The notes: a model not told the origin generated them from the sequence alone. DNA of 64,000 nt from CAG-217 sp963605415 (GCA_963605415.1 CAVCUL010000006.1:1-64000); one strand, 5' to 3'; positions 16,242-25,023 are shown, numbered from the stretch's first letter. Made by a program: numbers and translations.

Positions 16242-16946
16242 CTACACCGTGGCGGGGACAAAGCGATAGCCGCGGCCCCAGACGGTTTGGATCAGGTCCA
16301 GGTCAGGATCCAGCTTTTTGAATTTGTCCCGGATCCGGTTCACATGGACGGTGACGGTCGAGGTCTCGCCCAGGCTGTCGTACTGCCAAATGCGGTCAAA
16401 CAGCTGCTCCTTGCTAAAGACCGTCTCCGGGTGGTCGGCCAGGAAGTACAGCAGCTCAAACTCCTTATTGGTCAGCGCCACCTCCTGCCCCCGGAACCAG
16501 GCGCGGCAGGCCGCAGAGTCCAGCCGCATGGCGCCGCTCTCCAGCACCGGCTCCGTTTGGCGGGCAGTGCCGTCGGCGGTGAGCCGCTCATACCGGCTGA
16601 TATGGGCCAGCACCCGCGCCACCAACTCGCCGGGGGAAAAGGGCTTGACCACATAGTCGTCCGCCCCTACGCCCAGGCCCTTGATCTTGTCCAGGTCCTC
16701 TTTCTTGGCGCTGACTAAGATAATGGGCACATTCTGCTCCCGGCGCACAGCCCGGCAGACCTCCAGCCCATCCATACCCGGCAGCATAATATCCAGCAAG
16801 ATCAGGTCAAACTTGCCGCCCAGCGCCGTGCGCAGCCCGGTGGGGCCGTCCGCCGCCACCGTTACCTGCAAGCCCGCTGCCTCCAGGTAATCCCGCTCCA
16901 GCCCGGCAATGCGGGGGTCGTCCTCAATGATCAATATCTGCTTCAT
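16242..16946 (-). CDS. OmpR/VanR-type response regulator
   Basis: The 234-residue protein has a receiver domain (residues 1-120) with IEDD at the acidic pocket, DLILLDIMLPGMDG holding the phospho-acceptor Asp, and VKPFSPGELVAR at the conserved Lys. A winged-helix DNA-binding domain (140-232) follows, with LTNKEFELLYFL and VWGRGYRF. The ATG is preferred over an upstream GTG that abuts the ribosome site GAGGGAG. It is the last gene of a TetR-kinase-regulator operon and overlaps the kinase gene by about 23 bases. Confidence 0.93.
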   Translation of the reverse strand: MKQILIIEDDPRIAGLERDYLEAAGLQVTVAADGPTGLRTALGGKFDLILLDIMLPGMDGLEVCRAVRREQNVPIILVSAKKEDLDKIKGLGVGADDYVVKPFSPGELVARVLAHISRYERLTADGTARQTEPVLESGAMRLDSAACRAWFRGQEVALTNKEFELLYFLADHPETVFSKEQLFDRIWQYDSLGETSTVTVHVNRIRDKFKKLDPDLDLIQTVWGRGYRFVPATV

Positions 16947-18468
16947 CTGCAACACGCTCCCTCTTGGGTAACGAAATAAAGATCGACAGCCCCGCGTCCG
17001 TATGGCTGCGGGCCCAAATGGAGCCGCCGTTCTGCTCTACGATCTGTTTACACACCGCCAGCCCCAGGCCGCTGCCCTGGCTCACCTGGCTGCGGGCCGG
17101 GTCCGTGCGGTACATAGCGTCAAAGATCTTGCCCAGTTGGTCCTTGGCCACGCCGATACCGTTGTCGGCAAATTCCAGGATCACCACCCGGTCATAGGCG
17201 GTGGCCGTCAGCACCACGCACCCGGGCACACCCGGGCGGGCGTACTTGACCGCATTGCCCAGGATATTCAAAAACACCCGCTGAAAAGCGTCTGTGTCGA
17301 TCTCGATTTGGGTATCTGCCGGGCAGTGATTTTCCAGTTCAAAGCTGCAGCCCCGACTCTCCATAAAGGCGGCCAGCTCCGGCGCCGCGTCGTCCAGCAC
17401 CGCTTGCAGCTGCACAATGGAGCGGTCATTGCCGGTGCTGCCCAATTCCAGCTTGGACAGGGCCAGCAGGTCGTCCAGAATTTTCTCCGTCTGCACGGCA
17501 GAGTCGTAAATGGTCTGCAAATACCGCTGCTGCTTCTCCGGCGTGTTGGCAATGCCGTCCCGCAGCCCCTCGGCGTAGCCCTTAATGCTGGTGAGCGGAG
17601 TGCGCAGGTCGTGGGCAAAACCGGCGGTCATCTCCCGCCGCAGCTGCTCGCTTTTTTCTCGGCTCTCAATAGACTCTTTCAGCCGCAGGCGCATAGCGTT
17701 AAAGCTTTCCACCGTTTGTCCCAGCTCATTGGTGGAGTCGTAGTCAATCTGATAATCCAGATCGCCGCCGGCAATGGCGTCTGCCCCTCGGGCGATCTTC
17801 TTAATGGGGCGCACAATGGTGCGGCTGGTAAAGAACGAGAACGCTGCCACCGCAGCGGCAAAGATCAGCACAATAGCCAGCACCACCAGCCCGGTACGCC
17901 CGGCCAGCAGGCGGGACAGGGTGCCCTTGGCCGCCGGTTCCGTTTGGTCCGCCACCGTGTAGTTGGCGGCGGTGAGCACCAGTCGGCAGCGCCGATCCCC
18001 GGTCTGCACATGGCTGACGATCACCAAACCGTCCTGGCTGAAGTGGTACACATTCTCCTCCGGGTCAAAAGCCACAATCCGCTGTGCCTGGCCCAGCACA
18101 TCCCTGCCCCCGGCGGTTTGGTAAAACACCGTGTCGCCCCGACGAATTTCCAGCACCACGCCCCGCTTTTCCAGCGGCGCAGCGTAGGCGGCAATATCCG
18201 CCAGCTTTTCCTCATCCGTGTCCTTGGTGCGCAGCAGCACATCGGACAGGTTGCTCACAGCCTGGTTCCAGCCGATCTGATTGACCAAGCTGTAGCTGTC
18301 CTCCGTCTGAGCCGTCAACTGAAAGGCGTTAGAGGTGCTGTGCAGCAGCCCCAGGCACACCAGCGCCACCAGCACCAGCGGTATGCCGATGGCCAGCACC
18401 GTGGTGAGCACAATGCGGGTGTTGATCTTTAAGTTCTTGGAAGAACGCTTTGGCTTTTTGCCGGGCAT
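16924..18468 (-). CDS. Membrane sensor histidine kinase
   Basis: The 514-residue kinase has a membrane helix near residues 20-43, an extracytoplasmic sensor of about 140 residues, a second helix near 190-215 and a HAMP domain (RPIKKIARGADAIAGGDLDY). The dimerisation domain carries the phospho-acceptor in FAHDLRTPLTSIKG, and the ATPase domain has DNGIGV and GSGLGLAVCKQIV. The stimulus cannot be read from the sequence. It follows the TetR gene by one base and overlaps the regulator. Confidence 0.93.
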   Translation of the reverse strand: MPGKKPKRSSKNLKINTRIVLTTVLAIGIPLVLVALVCLGLLHSTSNAFQLTAQTEDSYSLVNQIGWNQAVSNLSDVLLRTKDTDEEKLADIAAYAAPLEKRGVVLEIRRGDTVFYQTAGGRDVLGQAQRIVAFDPEENVYHFSQDGLVIVSHVQTGDRRCRLVLTAANYTVADQTEPAAKGTLSRLLAGRTGLVVLAIVLIFAAAVAAFSFFTSRTIVRPIKKIARGADAIAGGDLDYQIDYDSTNELGQTVESFNAMRLRLKESIESREKSEQLRREMTAGFAHDLRTPLTSIKGYAEGLRDGIANTPEKQQRYLQTIYDSAVQTEKILDDLLALSKLELGSTGNDRSIVQLQAVLDDAAPELAAFMESRGCSFELENHCPADTQIEIDTDAFQRVFLNILGNAVKYARPGVPGCVVLTATAYDRVVILEFADNGIGVAKDQLGKIFDAMYRTDPARSQVSQGSGLGLAVCKQIVEQNGGSIWARSHTDAGLSIFISLPKRERVADEADIDH

Positions 18469-18469
18469 A

Positions 18470-19114
18470 TCAGTGGCTCTCCCGGGGGATTCGCCCGTGC
18501 TTTACATCCTTGCTGTGGCGAATGATCTCCAAAATAGAGCCCAGATGGATCCGGGCAAAATTGTACGCCTCGGTCTGTACATCCATATTATCATGGGTCA
18601 CCCAATAGCGAATAACCCCTTTCATACCGGTAATAATATACTCAATGCTCAAATCGCTGATCCCCTCAATATCACCCTTAATCAGGTCCAGCGCCGTGCG
18701 AATGGTCTTTTCAATCTTATCGGCAAACACCACGGTACCCGGGTCCGTCAGCAGCAGACGATACAACTCCCGATCCTCGTCGATCACCCGCTGAATGCTG
18801 ATGAGCAGCATAGCGGTACAATCAATGGTAAAGTCCAGATTTTTCACTTTCAGCAGGTCCTTGCTCACCCGCAGATACACCTTGCGCATCAGCTCGTTGC
18901 TGATTTTGTTCAGCAGATCGAACTTATCCTCGTAATGCAGATAAAAGGTGTTGCGGCTGATCAATGCCCGATCCGTAATGTCCTTAACCGTAACAGAATC
19001 AAAGCCCTTTTCGCTGATTAACTCAAAAAAAGCGTCCCGTATTGATTTTTTTGTGCGTCGAATACGCAAATCAATTTTTTCTTCCGGCTTATTTCCGGAG
19101 CTTCGTTTGGCCAT
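18470..19114 (-). CDS. TetR-family transcriptional regulator
   Basis: The 214-residue protein has an N-terminal TetR helix-turn-helix (VTVKDITDRALISRNTFYLHYEDKFDLL, residues about 35-62) and a helical ligand-binding part whose end resembles the TetR_C domain of DhaS-like regulators. AAGGGG lies before the chosen ATG. It heads the operon with the kinase and response regulator, an unusual grouping of a one-component and a two-component system. The promoter carries an inverted repeat, so autoregulation is likely. Confidence 0.88.
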   Translation of the reverse strand: MAKRSSGNKPEEKIDLRIRRTKKSIRDAFFELISEKGFDSVTVKDITDRALISRNTFYLHYEDKFDLLNKISNELMRKVYLRVSKDLLKVKNLDFTIDCTAMLLISIQRVIDEDRELYRLLLTDPGTVVFADKIEKTIRTALDLIKGDIEGISDLSIEYIITGMKGVIRYWVTHDNMDVQTEAYNFARIHLGSILEIIRHSKDVKHGRIPRESH

Positions 19115-19184
19115 ACTATACCCCTTTTCACGCGCCTGCTTCGCAGGCGCGTCCATTATGATACAGTGCTAAATAACTAACACC

Positions 19185-19223
19185 TGTACTTATAACTGTA
19201 CACGAAAACCAAAACAATGTCAA
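19185..19223 (-). promoter_or_regulatory. Promoter and inverted repeat of the TetR-kinase-regulator operon
   Basis: On the minus strand there is TTGACA (19223-19218), a 17-bp spacer and TACAGT (19200-19195). TGTAC-N8-GTACA (19185-19202) overlaps the -10 and is a candidate TetR operator. Confidence 0.65.
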
Positions 19224-19261
19224 TAAACCACTCCTATTTTCCCGCTTTTTGTGTTTTTTGC

Positions 19262-19293
19262 AGAAAAAAGCACCTTCCCGTAAGGAAGGTGTG
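19262..19293 (-). terminator. Hairpin terminator facing the operon upstream region
   Basis: CACCTTCC and GGAAGGTG pair around a short loop; the minus strand then reads CTTTTTT. It may end transcripts reading through from the PqqD gene. Confidence 0.6.
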
Positions 19294-19304
19294 GGGTTAA
19301 AAAT

Positions 19305-19615
19305 ACAGCGGCGGGAGCAAGCCCCCACCCTACGATCTGACAAATATACGAAATCCACCTAGAACAATGCGCCGTCGGTGCGATGTAGGCATCGCACCCT
19401 ACAGAAAGAACAAAAACATGTAGGGACCGATGAGTGAATTGCGCGCAGCGCAAGAGACACGAGGCTCCAAATGCGCCAGCATTTGGGAGAAACAGTCCGG
19501 GGGACTGTTTCGTAGCGAGTGCATTTATCAATCCGCGGGCGGCAAATTGCCGCCCCTACGACCAAAGGAACGCTCCATTTACCGGTAGGGGCGGATATCA
19601 TCCGCCCGCAATTTT
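19305..19615. repeat. Cluster of intergenic hairpin repeats
   Basis: The stretch contains GGCGGGAGCAAGCCCCCACC (about 19309), GGTGCGATGTAGGCATCGCACC (about 19377), a GGCGGCAAATTGCCGCC stem (about 19541) and GTAGGGGCGGATATCATCCGCC (about 19585). No gene is supported here. Confidence 0.7.
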
Positions 19616-19882
19616 TCATTCTACCAGCAGATCATTCTCCCGCAGCAACTGGGCAAAATGCGCCACATCAGCGCTGGCCCGCTGCCGGTCCACCTCATAC
19701 TCCGCCATCAGCGCCTCTACCACCTGCGCCTCGGTGGTGGGCTGCAAAAAGCAGTCCCAAAGAAAAGCCCCGGTATCATTCAGGGTAATCATACCGTTAA
19801 AATCCGACGCGGCGGCGCCCACCGGCACCACAATGTTGCTGCCGGCAATATTGCGCATGGCAAAGCCCGGTTTGATCTGCAT
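19616..19882 (-). CDS. PqqD-family protein (orphan peptide-recognition domain)
   Basis: The 88-residue protein matches the PqqD family: GMITLNDTGAFLWDCF followed by a Glu/Ala-rich helix pair and DVAHFAQLLRENDLL. In PqqD and related RiPP pathways this wing-helix fold binds a precursor peptide leader and presents it to a radical SAM enzyme. No radical SAM gene or precursor peptide is seen within the neighbouring kilobases, so its partner must be elsewhere or its role differs. It has its own promoter at 19916-19944 and a GAGGTGAC ribosome site. Confidence 0.8.
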   Translation of the reverse strand: MQIKPGFAMRNIAGSNIVVPVGAAASDFNGMITLNDTGAFLWDCFLQPTTEAQVVEALMAEYEVDRQRASADVAHFAQLLRENDLLVE

Positions 19883-19915
19883 AAAAAGTCACCTCGAAGT
19901 TATTCTTTTATCTAT

Positions 19916-19944
19916 ACTATAGCGTATTGGGGCAAAACTTTCAA
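19916..19944 (-). promoter_or_regulatory. Promoter of the PqqD-family gene
   Basis: On the minus strand there is TTGAAA, a 17-bp spacer and TATAGT. Confidence 0.65.
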
Positions 19945-19997
19945 CAACTTGCTTAAAACATTCTTACAAATCCCGACATTTTTTTATAGTTTTAGTC

Positions 19998-20026
19998 TTG
20001 AAGCGCAGCAAAAAAATGGTTATAAT
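19998..20026 (+). promoter_or_regulatory. Promoter of the Fe-S scaffold/GGGtGRT operon
   Basis: TTGAAG (19998-20003), a 17-bp spacer and TATAAT (20021-20026), followed by a GGAAGGAG ribosome site. Confidence 0.7.
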
Positions 20027-20079
20027 AACCTTGGTAATTTTGATAAATTATTAAGTATTGTTGGAAGGAGTAAATCATC

Positions 20080-20772
20080 ATGACTTATTCAAATGAAGTT
20101 GAGCAGATGTGTACCGTTAAAAAGGGTCCGCATCACGGTCCGGCTCCCATTCCTGAAGAAGGTAAGTGGGTCAAGAGCTACCAGATCAGCGACATCTCCG
20201 GTTTCTCTCACGGTATCGGCTGGTGCGCACCCCAGCAGGGCGCCTGCAAGCTGAGCCTGAATGTGAAGAACGGCATCGTAGAGGAGGCCCTGGTGGAGAC
20301 CGTGGGCTGCTCCGGTATGACCCATTCCGCCGCTATGGCCGCAGAGATTCTGCCCGGCAAGACCTTGCTGGAGTGCCTGAACACCGACCTGGTGTGCGAC
20401 GCCATCAATGTGGCTATGCGCGAGATCTTTAAGCAGCTGGCTTACGGTCGTTCTCAGTCCGCATTCTCTGAGGACGGTCTGGTTGTCGGCGCTGCGCTGG
20501 AGGACCTGGGCAAGGGCCTGCGCAGCCAGGTGGGCACCATGTTCTCCACCAAGCTGAAGGGCGTGCGCTACATGGAGATGGCCGAGGGTTATGTAACCCG
20601 CATGGCTCTGGACGAAGAGGGCGAGGTTATCGGCTATGAGTTCGTAAAGCTGGGCAAAATGCTGGAGGACATTCGTCACGGCAAGAGCCCCAACGAGGCT
20701 TACGAGGCAAACATTGGCAACTACGGTCGCTTTGCTAACGCTGCAAAGTACATTGACCCCAGAGAGGAATAA
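20080..20772 (+). CDS. Iron-sulfur cluster assembly scaffold-like protein (NifU/IscU N-type)
   Basis: The 230-residue protein contains a NifU-like core with candidate cluster ligands in GWCAPQQGACKLSL and ETVGCSGMTHSAAMAAEIL, and a later CLNTDLVCDAIN. It is longer than IscU (about 130 residues), with an extra C-terminal region rich in YEFVKLGKMLEDI. In Clostridia this form occurs next to the GGGtGRT protein, as here with an 18-bp gap. The scaffold role is inferred from the fold; the client protein is unknown. Confidence 0.82.
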   Translation: MTYSNEVEQMCTVKKGPHHGPAPIPEEGKWVKSYQISDISGFSHGIGWCAPQQGACKLSLNVKNGIVEEALVETVGCSGMTHSAAMAAEILPGKTLLECLNTDLVCDAINVAMREIFKQLAYGRSQSAFSEDGLVVGAALEDLGKGLRSQVGTMFSTKLKGVRYMEMAEGYVTRMALDEEGEVIGYEFVKLGKMLEDIRHGKSPNEAYEANIGNYGRFANAAKYIDPREE

Positions 20773-20790
20773 GAGAAGGAGGACAATACC

Positions 20791-21798
20791 ATGGCAAATG
20801 ATGTAAAGTTTGAAGGCAAGGAAAGAAGACTTGCCAAGATTGAAAAGTGCCTTGCCGAGTACGGTCTCTCCAGCCTGGAGGAGGCAAGAGATCTTTGCCT
20901 GTCCAAGGGCATTGATGTAGACGGTATCGTAAAGGGCGTGCAGCCCATCGCTTTTGATAACGCCAGCTGGGCATACACCCTGGGCGTGGCCGTTGCACTG
21001 AAAAAGGGTGTGACCACCGCTTCCGAGGCTGCCGCAGCCATCGGTATCGGCCTGCAGGCATTCTGCATTCCCGGTTCCGTTGCCGAGCAGCGTAATGTAG
21101 GTCTGGGCCACGGCAACCTGGGCGCCCGCCTGCTGCACGAGGACACCAAGTGCTTCGCTTTCCTGGCCGGCCACGAGAGCTTTGCTGCCGCTGAGGGTGC
21201 GATCGGCATTGCCCGTACCGCCAACAAGGTCCGCAAAGAGCCCCTGAAGGTGATCCTGAACGGCCTGGGCAAGGACGCTGCCTATATCATCTCCCGCGTC
21301 AACGGCTTTACCTATGTAAAGACCGATTATGATTTTTACACCGGCGAGCTGAAGATTGAGGAAGAAAAGGCATTCTCCGACGGCGAGCGCGCTGCCGTAA
21401 AGTGCTACGGCGCCAACGATGTGCTGGAGGGCGTTGCCATCATGAAGCATGAGGGCGTAGATGTTTCCATCACCGGTAACTCCACCAACCCCACCCGCTT
21501 CCAGCACCTGGTTGCCGGCACTTACAAGAAGTGGTGCCTGGAGAACGGCAAAAAGTACTTCTCCGTGGCTTCCGGCGGCGGCACCGGCCGTACCCTGCAC
21601 CCGGACAATATGGCTGCCGGCCCCGCTTCCTACGGTCTGACCGACTCTATGGGTCGTATGCACGGCGACGCGCAGTTCGCCGGCTCCTCCTCCGTTCCCG
21701 CTCATGTTGAGATGATGGGTCTGATCGGTATGGGTAACAACCCGATGGTAGGCGCCACCGTGGCTTGCGCCGTGGCTGTGGAAGAAGCTACCAAATAA
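20791..21798 (+). CDS. GGGtGRT family protein
   Basis: The 335-residue protein carries the family name motif GGGTGRTLHPDN near residue 260, plus SVAEQRNVGLGHGNLGARLLHED and a glycine-rich C-terminus (GMGNNPMVGATVACAVAVEE). The family has no assigned reaction that I know of. Its constant partner is the Fe-S scaffold protein encoded just upstream in the same operon, so a cluster-dependent or cluster-assembly role is plausible. The codon pattern is that of a well-expressed gene. A G+C-rich terminator follows. Confidence 0.82.
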   Translation: MANDVKFEGKERRLAKIEKCLAEYGLSSLEEARDLCLSKGIDVDGIVKGVQPIAFDNASWAYTLGVAVALKKGVTTASEAAAAIGIGLQAFCIPGSVAEQRNVGLGHGNLGARLLHEDTKCFAFLAGHESFAAAEGAIGIARTANKVRKEPLKVILNGLGKDAAYIISRVNGFTYVKTDYDFYTGELKIEEEKAFSDGERAAVKCYGANDVLEGVAIMKHEGVDVSITGNSTNPTRFQHLVAGTYKKWCLENGKKYFSVASGGGTGRTLHPDNMAAGPASYGLTDSMGRMHGDAQFAGSSSVPAHVEMMGLIGMGNNPMVGATVACAVAVEEATK

Positions 21799-21819
21799 GC
21801 CAAAAACGGCATAAAATCG

Positions 21820-21857
21820 CCCCTGCACGCCCGGCGTGTGGGGGGTTCTTTTTGCAT
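21820..21857 (+). terminator. Terminator after the GGGtGRT gene
   Basis: CCCCTGCACGC pairs with GCGTGTGGGG around CCG and is followed by TTCTTTTT. Confidence 0.7.
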
Positions 21858-21982
21858 TGTTTTATCAACTGCGGGGGTAAAAATGGTGCCGCATCTTCTT
21901 TGTAACACACCGGGGACAAAAAGGCAAGGGGCGGGTGTTTTTAGGCAACGGATGTTGATTTTGTCTAATATTAAAGTTATTC

Positions 21983-22012
21983 TTGACTAACCGCCCGGGT
22001 GGGTGGTATGCT
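21983..22012 (+). promoter_or_regulatory. Promoter of the riboswitch-ATPase transcript
   Basis: TTGACT, an 18-bp spacer and TATGCT. Confidence 0.55.
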
Positions 22013-22032
22013 TTTTTCACAAAAGAAATACC

Positions 22033-22137
22033 CGCTTGAGGGAGTAGTTTGCACGCCGTTGGCGTGTGGCAAGTCAACAAACTGACTGCGGCGCTGGGCC
22101 GGGTCTGGCTTGTCTTAATGAACGAGACTCTTGCACG
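22033..22137 (+). ncRNA. yybP-ykoY (Mn2+-sensing) riboswitch aptamer
   Basis: The leader has the GGGAGTAG box (22040-22047), a stem-loop, the AAGTCAACAAACTGAC segment and a closing GAGACTCTTGC. This follows the order of the yybP-ykoY consensus. An intrinsic terminator follows, then a P-type cation ATPase, one of the usual genes of this regulon. In the known mechanism Mn2+ binding prevents termination, so the pump is made when Mn2+ is high. The assignment is by eye from motif order and context. Confidence 0.8.
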
Positions 22138-22173
22138 TCTGTTTTCCGTGCAGCAGTCTTTTATTTTTTACCT

Positions 22174-22212
22174 AAAAAGACCTAACGCACGGCAACGGCG
22201 GTAGGTCTTTTT
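22174..22212 (+). terminator. Riboswitch expression-platform terminator
   Basis: AAAAAGACCTA pairs with TAGGTCTTTTT, ending in T residues, about 30 bp ahead of the ATPase start. Confidence 0.85.
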
Positions 22213-22242
22213 CTTTGTAAAAATGAAGTAGGAGGACTTTCT

Positions 22243-24897
22243 ATGCAGGCATTTACCGCAGAAAAAACGGAACTGCTGGCAACCTACGGTGCAGACCCGC
22301 ACCGGGGGCTGACAGACGCGCAGGCACAGAAAAACAAAGAACAGTACGGCGAGAACGCCCTGACCCGGCGCAAGCCGGACTCCCTGCTGAAGCGCCTTTG
22401 GGACGCAGCCACGGAGCCCATGCTCTTAATGCTCATTGCAGCCGGGCTGATTGCCCTGGCGGTGAACATTGTGCGCCAGGTCACCGGCGGCGAGGCGGAC
22501 TTTTTGGAGTGCGTGGGCGTGTTCGTAGCCATCGCGTTGTCCGTGGTGATCAGCGTGGTGATGGAGGGGCGCAGCGCCAAGGCCTTTGAGGCCCTGTCCA
22601 AGATCAATGCGGATATGACCGTGCGCGCCGTGCGGGACGGCCAAACCGTTACCCTGCAAAGCGCCGATCTGGCGGTGGGCGATGTGGTGCTGCTGGCTGC
22701 CGGGGACAAGGTGCCGGCGGACGGCCGCCTGCTGGAGAGCACTGCCCTGCGGGTGGACGAGTCCGCCCTCACTGGCGAGAGCTTCCCGGTAAAAAAGGAC
22801 AGCGAACTGGTGCTTACAGATGAAAAAACACCTCTGGCGGAGCGGGCCAATATGCTTTACAGCGGCACATTCGTCACCGAGGGCCACGGACGGTTGCTGG
22901 TGACGGCGGTGGGCGACGCTACCGAGTTTGGCAAAATCGCCGGCGAGCTGGGCAATGCAGAGAAGAGCAGCACCCCCTTGCAGGAGAAGCTGGCCCGCCT
23001 GGGCAAGACCATTACCGTTTTGGGCGTGATCGCAGCGGGCATTGTGTTTGTGGCCCAGCTGATCTCCTTTGCCCTCCACGGCGGTCTGCACCTGGAGGCG
23101 GTGATGGAGGCGTTCATCACCAGCATCGTGCTGATTGTGGCTGCGGTACCGGAGGGACTGCCCACCATTGTGGCGGTGTCTCTGTCCATCAATATCATCA
23201 AGCTGAGCAAGCAAAACGCTCTGGTCAAGAAGATGATCGCCTCGGAGACCATCGGCTGTATCAGCGTGATCTGCTCAGACAAGACCGGTACTTTAACGGA
23301 GAACAAAATGACCGTGCGTGCCTTTTACGACACCCGGTGGCATAAGGAACCGGCAGAGTTGCAAAACGAATACCTGACCCATAACATCTGCCTGAACACC
23401 ACGGCAGACCTGGCGCCGGACGGCGGCTTTATCGGCAATCCCACCGAGTGCGCCATGCTGCGGTTTTTTGAGCAGGCAGACACCGGCAACACCTACCGCC
23501 GGGAGCGGGAGGACCACACCCAGCTGTGCGCCTTCCCCTTCTCGTCTGAACTGAAGCATATGACCACCATCTCCAATGTGGACGGGCGCATGCTCTCTTA
23601 TGTAAAGGGCAGCCCGGAGTGCGTGCTGGGTATGTGCGCCCTGGAGCCTGCACGACTGGAAGAACTGCAGCAGGTGTTGGTGCAGGCGGAGGCGCAGGCC
23701 ATGCGTGTGATCGCCTTTGCCCATAAGGAGCTGGCAGAGATGGAGGACTTCTCCGCAGAGGAGGCCCACCGCCGGATGGAGAGCGGTATGGTCTTTGACG
23801 GCCTGGTGGCCATTGCAGACCCGCTGCGCAGCGATGTGTACGACGCCGTGGCCGCTTGCCGCAGCGCCGGGGTGGGGGTCAAGATCCTCACCGGCGACAA
23901 TATCGTTACCGCCACCGCCATTGCCAAGGAACTGGATCTGCTGGCGGACGGCTGCGTGGCGCTGGAAGCCAAAGAAGTGGAAGAAATGAGCGACCGTGAG
24001 TTGCAAAAAATGCTGCCCAAGATCAGCGTGATCGCCCGCAGCACCCCTACGGTAAAAATGCGGGTGGTGAAGCTGCTGAAAGCCCGGGACGATGTGGTGG
24101 CCGTCACCGGTGACGGGATCAACGACGCACCGGCGCTGAAGAACGCCGATGTGGGGATCGCCATGGGCATTTCCGGCACAGAGGTGTCCAAGGAAGCCAG
24201 CGATATTGTACTGCTGGACGACTCCTTTGCCACGATCGTCAAGGCTGTGGAATGGGGCCGCAATATTTATGAGAACTTTAAGCGGTTCATCAGCTTCCAG
24301 CTGACGGTGAATATTGCGTCTGTAATTTGCGTGTTTGCCTCTGTTTTAATGGGGATGTCTGCGCCCTTTACCGCCTTGCAGCTGCTGTGGATCAATATTA
24401 TTATGGACGGCCCGCCGGCCCTGACCCTGGGGCTGGAGCCCGGGTACAGCGACCTGATGCGCCGCCGGCCCACTGATCGCAGCGAAAATATCATTTCCAA
24501 GGGTATGCTGGCGCGGATCAGCACCACCGGTGTGTATATGAGCGTAGTGTTCCTGCTGCAATACAAGCTGAACTTCCTGGGTGCCGCCCAAAGTGAAATG
24601 CGCACCGTGCTGTTCACCCTGTTTGTACTGTTCCAGCTGTTTAATGCCTTTAACTGCCGAGAGCTGCACAGCGAGAGCATCTTTTGCCACCTGTTTAAGA
24701 ACAAGCTGATGCTTTTGGTGGTGGGCTGTACCTTTGTGCTGCAAGTGCTGATCATTCAGTTTGCCGGTGCGTTCTTTGGCACCGTGCCCCTGGGGATCGC
24801 CATGTGGGGCAAGCTGTTTGCCCTGGCATTCTCCGTGATCGTCCTTTCTGAGGTGATTAAGGTCTTTGCCCGCCTGTTCCAAAAGAAAAAGGCATAA
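22243..24897 (+). CDS. P-type cation-transporting ATPase (P2, Ca2+/Mn2+ type)
   Basis: The 884-residue pump has the actuator motif TGES, the phosphorylation site SDKTGTLT (Asp346) and the hinge GDGINDAPALKNADVGIAMG. Membrane segments flank these at about 58-110, 250-320 and 690-870. AAVPEGLPTIVAVSLS in helix M4 resembles Ca2+-type P2 pumps. Because a Mn-type riboswitch precedes it, export of Mn2+ (with or without Ca2+) is the likely role. The ribosome site is AGGAGGAC. A terminator lies 80 bp downstream. Confidence 0.93.
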   Translation: MQAFTAEKTELLATYGADPHRGLTDAQAQKNKEQYGENALTRRKPDSLLKRLWDAATEPMLLMLIAAGLIALAVNIVRQVTGGEADFLECVGVFVAIALSVVISVVMEGRSAKAFEALSKINADMTVRAVRDGQTVTLQSADLAVGDVVLLAAGDKVPADGRLLESTALRVDESALTGESFPVKKDSELVLTDEKTPLAERANMLYSGTFVTEGHGRLLVTAVGDATEFGKIAGELGNAEKSSTPLQEKLARLGKTITVLGVIAAGIVFVAQLISFALHGGLHLEAVMEAFITSIVLIVAAVPEGLPTIVAVSLSINIIKLSKQNALVKKMIASETIGCISVICSDKTGTLTENKMTVRAFYDTRWHKEPAELQNEYLTHNICLNTTADLAPDGGFIGNPTECAMLRFFEQADTGNTYRREREDHTQLCAFPFSSELKHMTTISNVDGRMLSYVKGSPECVLGMCALEPARLEELQQVLVQAEAQAMRVIAFAHKELAEMEDFSAEEAHRRMESGMVFDGLVAIADPLRSDVYDAVAACRSAGVGVKILTGDNIVTATAIAKELDLLADGCVALEAKEVEEMSDRELQKMLPKISVIARSTPTVKMRVVKLLKARDDVVAVTGDGINDAPALKNADVGIAMGISGTEVSKEASDIVLLDDSFATIVKAVEWGRNIYENFKRFISFQLTVNIASVICVFASVLMGMSAPFTALQLLWINIIMDGPPALTLGLEPGYSDLMRRRPTDRSENIISKGMLARISTTGVYMSVVFLLQYKLNFLGAAQSEMRTVLFTLFVLFQLFNAFNCRELHSESIFCHLFKNKLMLLVVGCTFVLQVLIIQFAGAFFGTVPLGIAMWGKLFALAFSVIVLSEVIKVFARLFQKKKA

Positions 24898-24978
24898 GAT
24901 CAGACAAAAAATATCGGCAGGAGCAAGCCCCAGCACTACGAAACATTTATTGAAATTTTAATCCCTTATGGACGATTT

Positions 24979-25017
24979 GGCCGTATGTACCGCTGTGCAT
25001 ACGGCCTTTTATATTTT
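24979..25017 (+). terminator. Terminator of the ATPase gene
   Basis: GGCCGTATG pairs with CATACGGCC and is followed by TTTTATATTTTTT. Confidence 0.85.
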
Positions 25018-25023
25018 TTGATC

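Noticed and set aside
20089..21828. Long minus-strand frame opposite the Fe-S scaffold and GGGtGRT genes
   Set aside because: It spans two recognisable plus-strand families with ribosome sites; its composition is that of a reverse-frame artefact.
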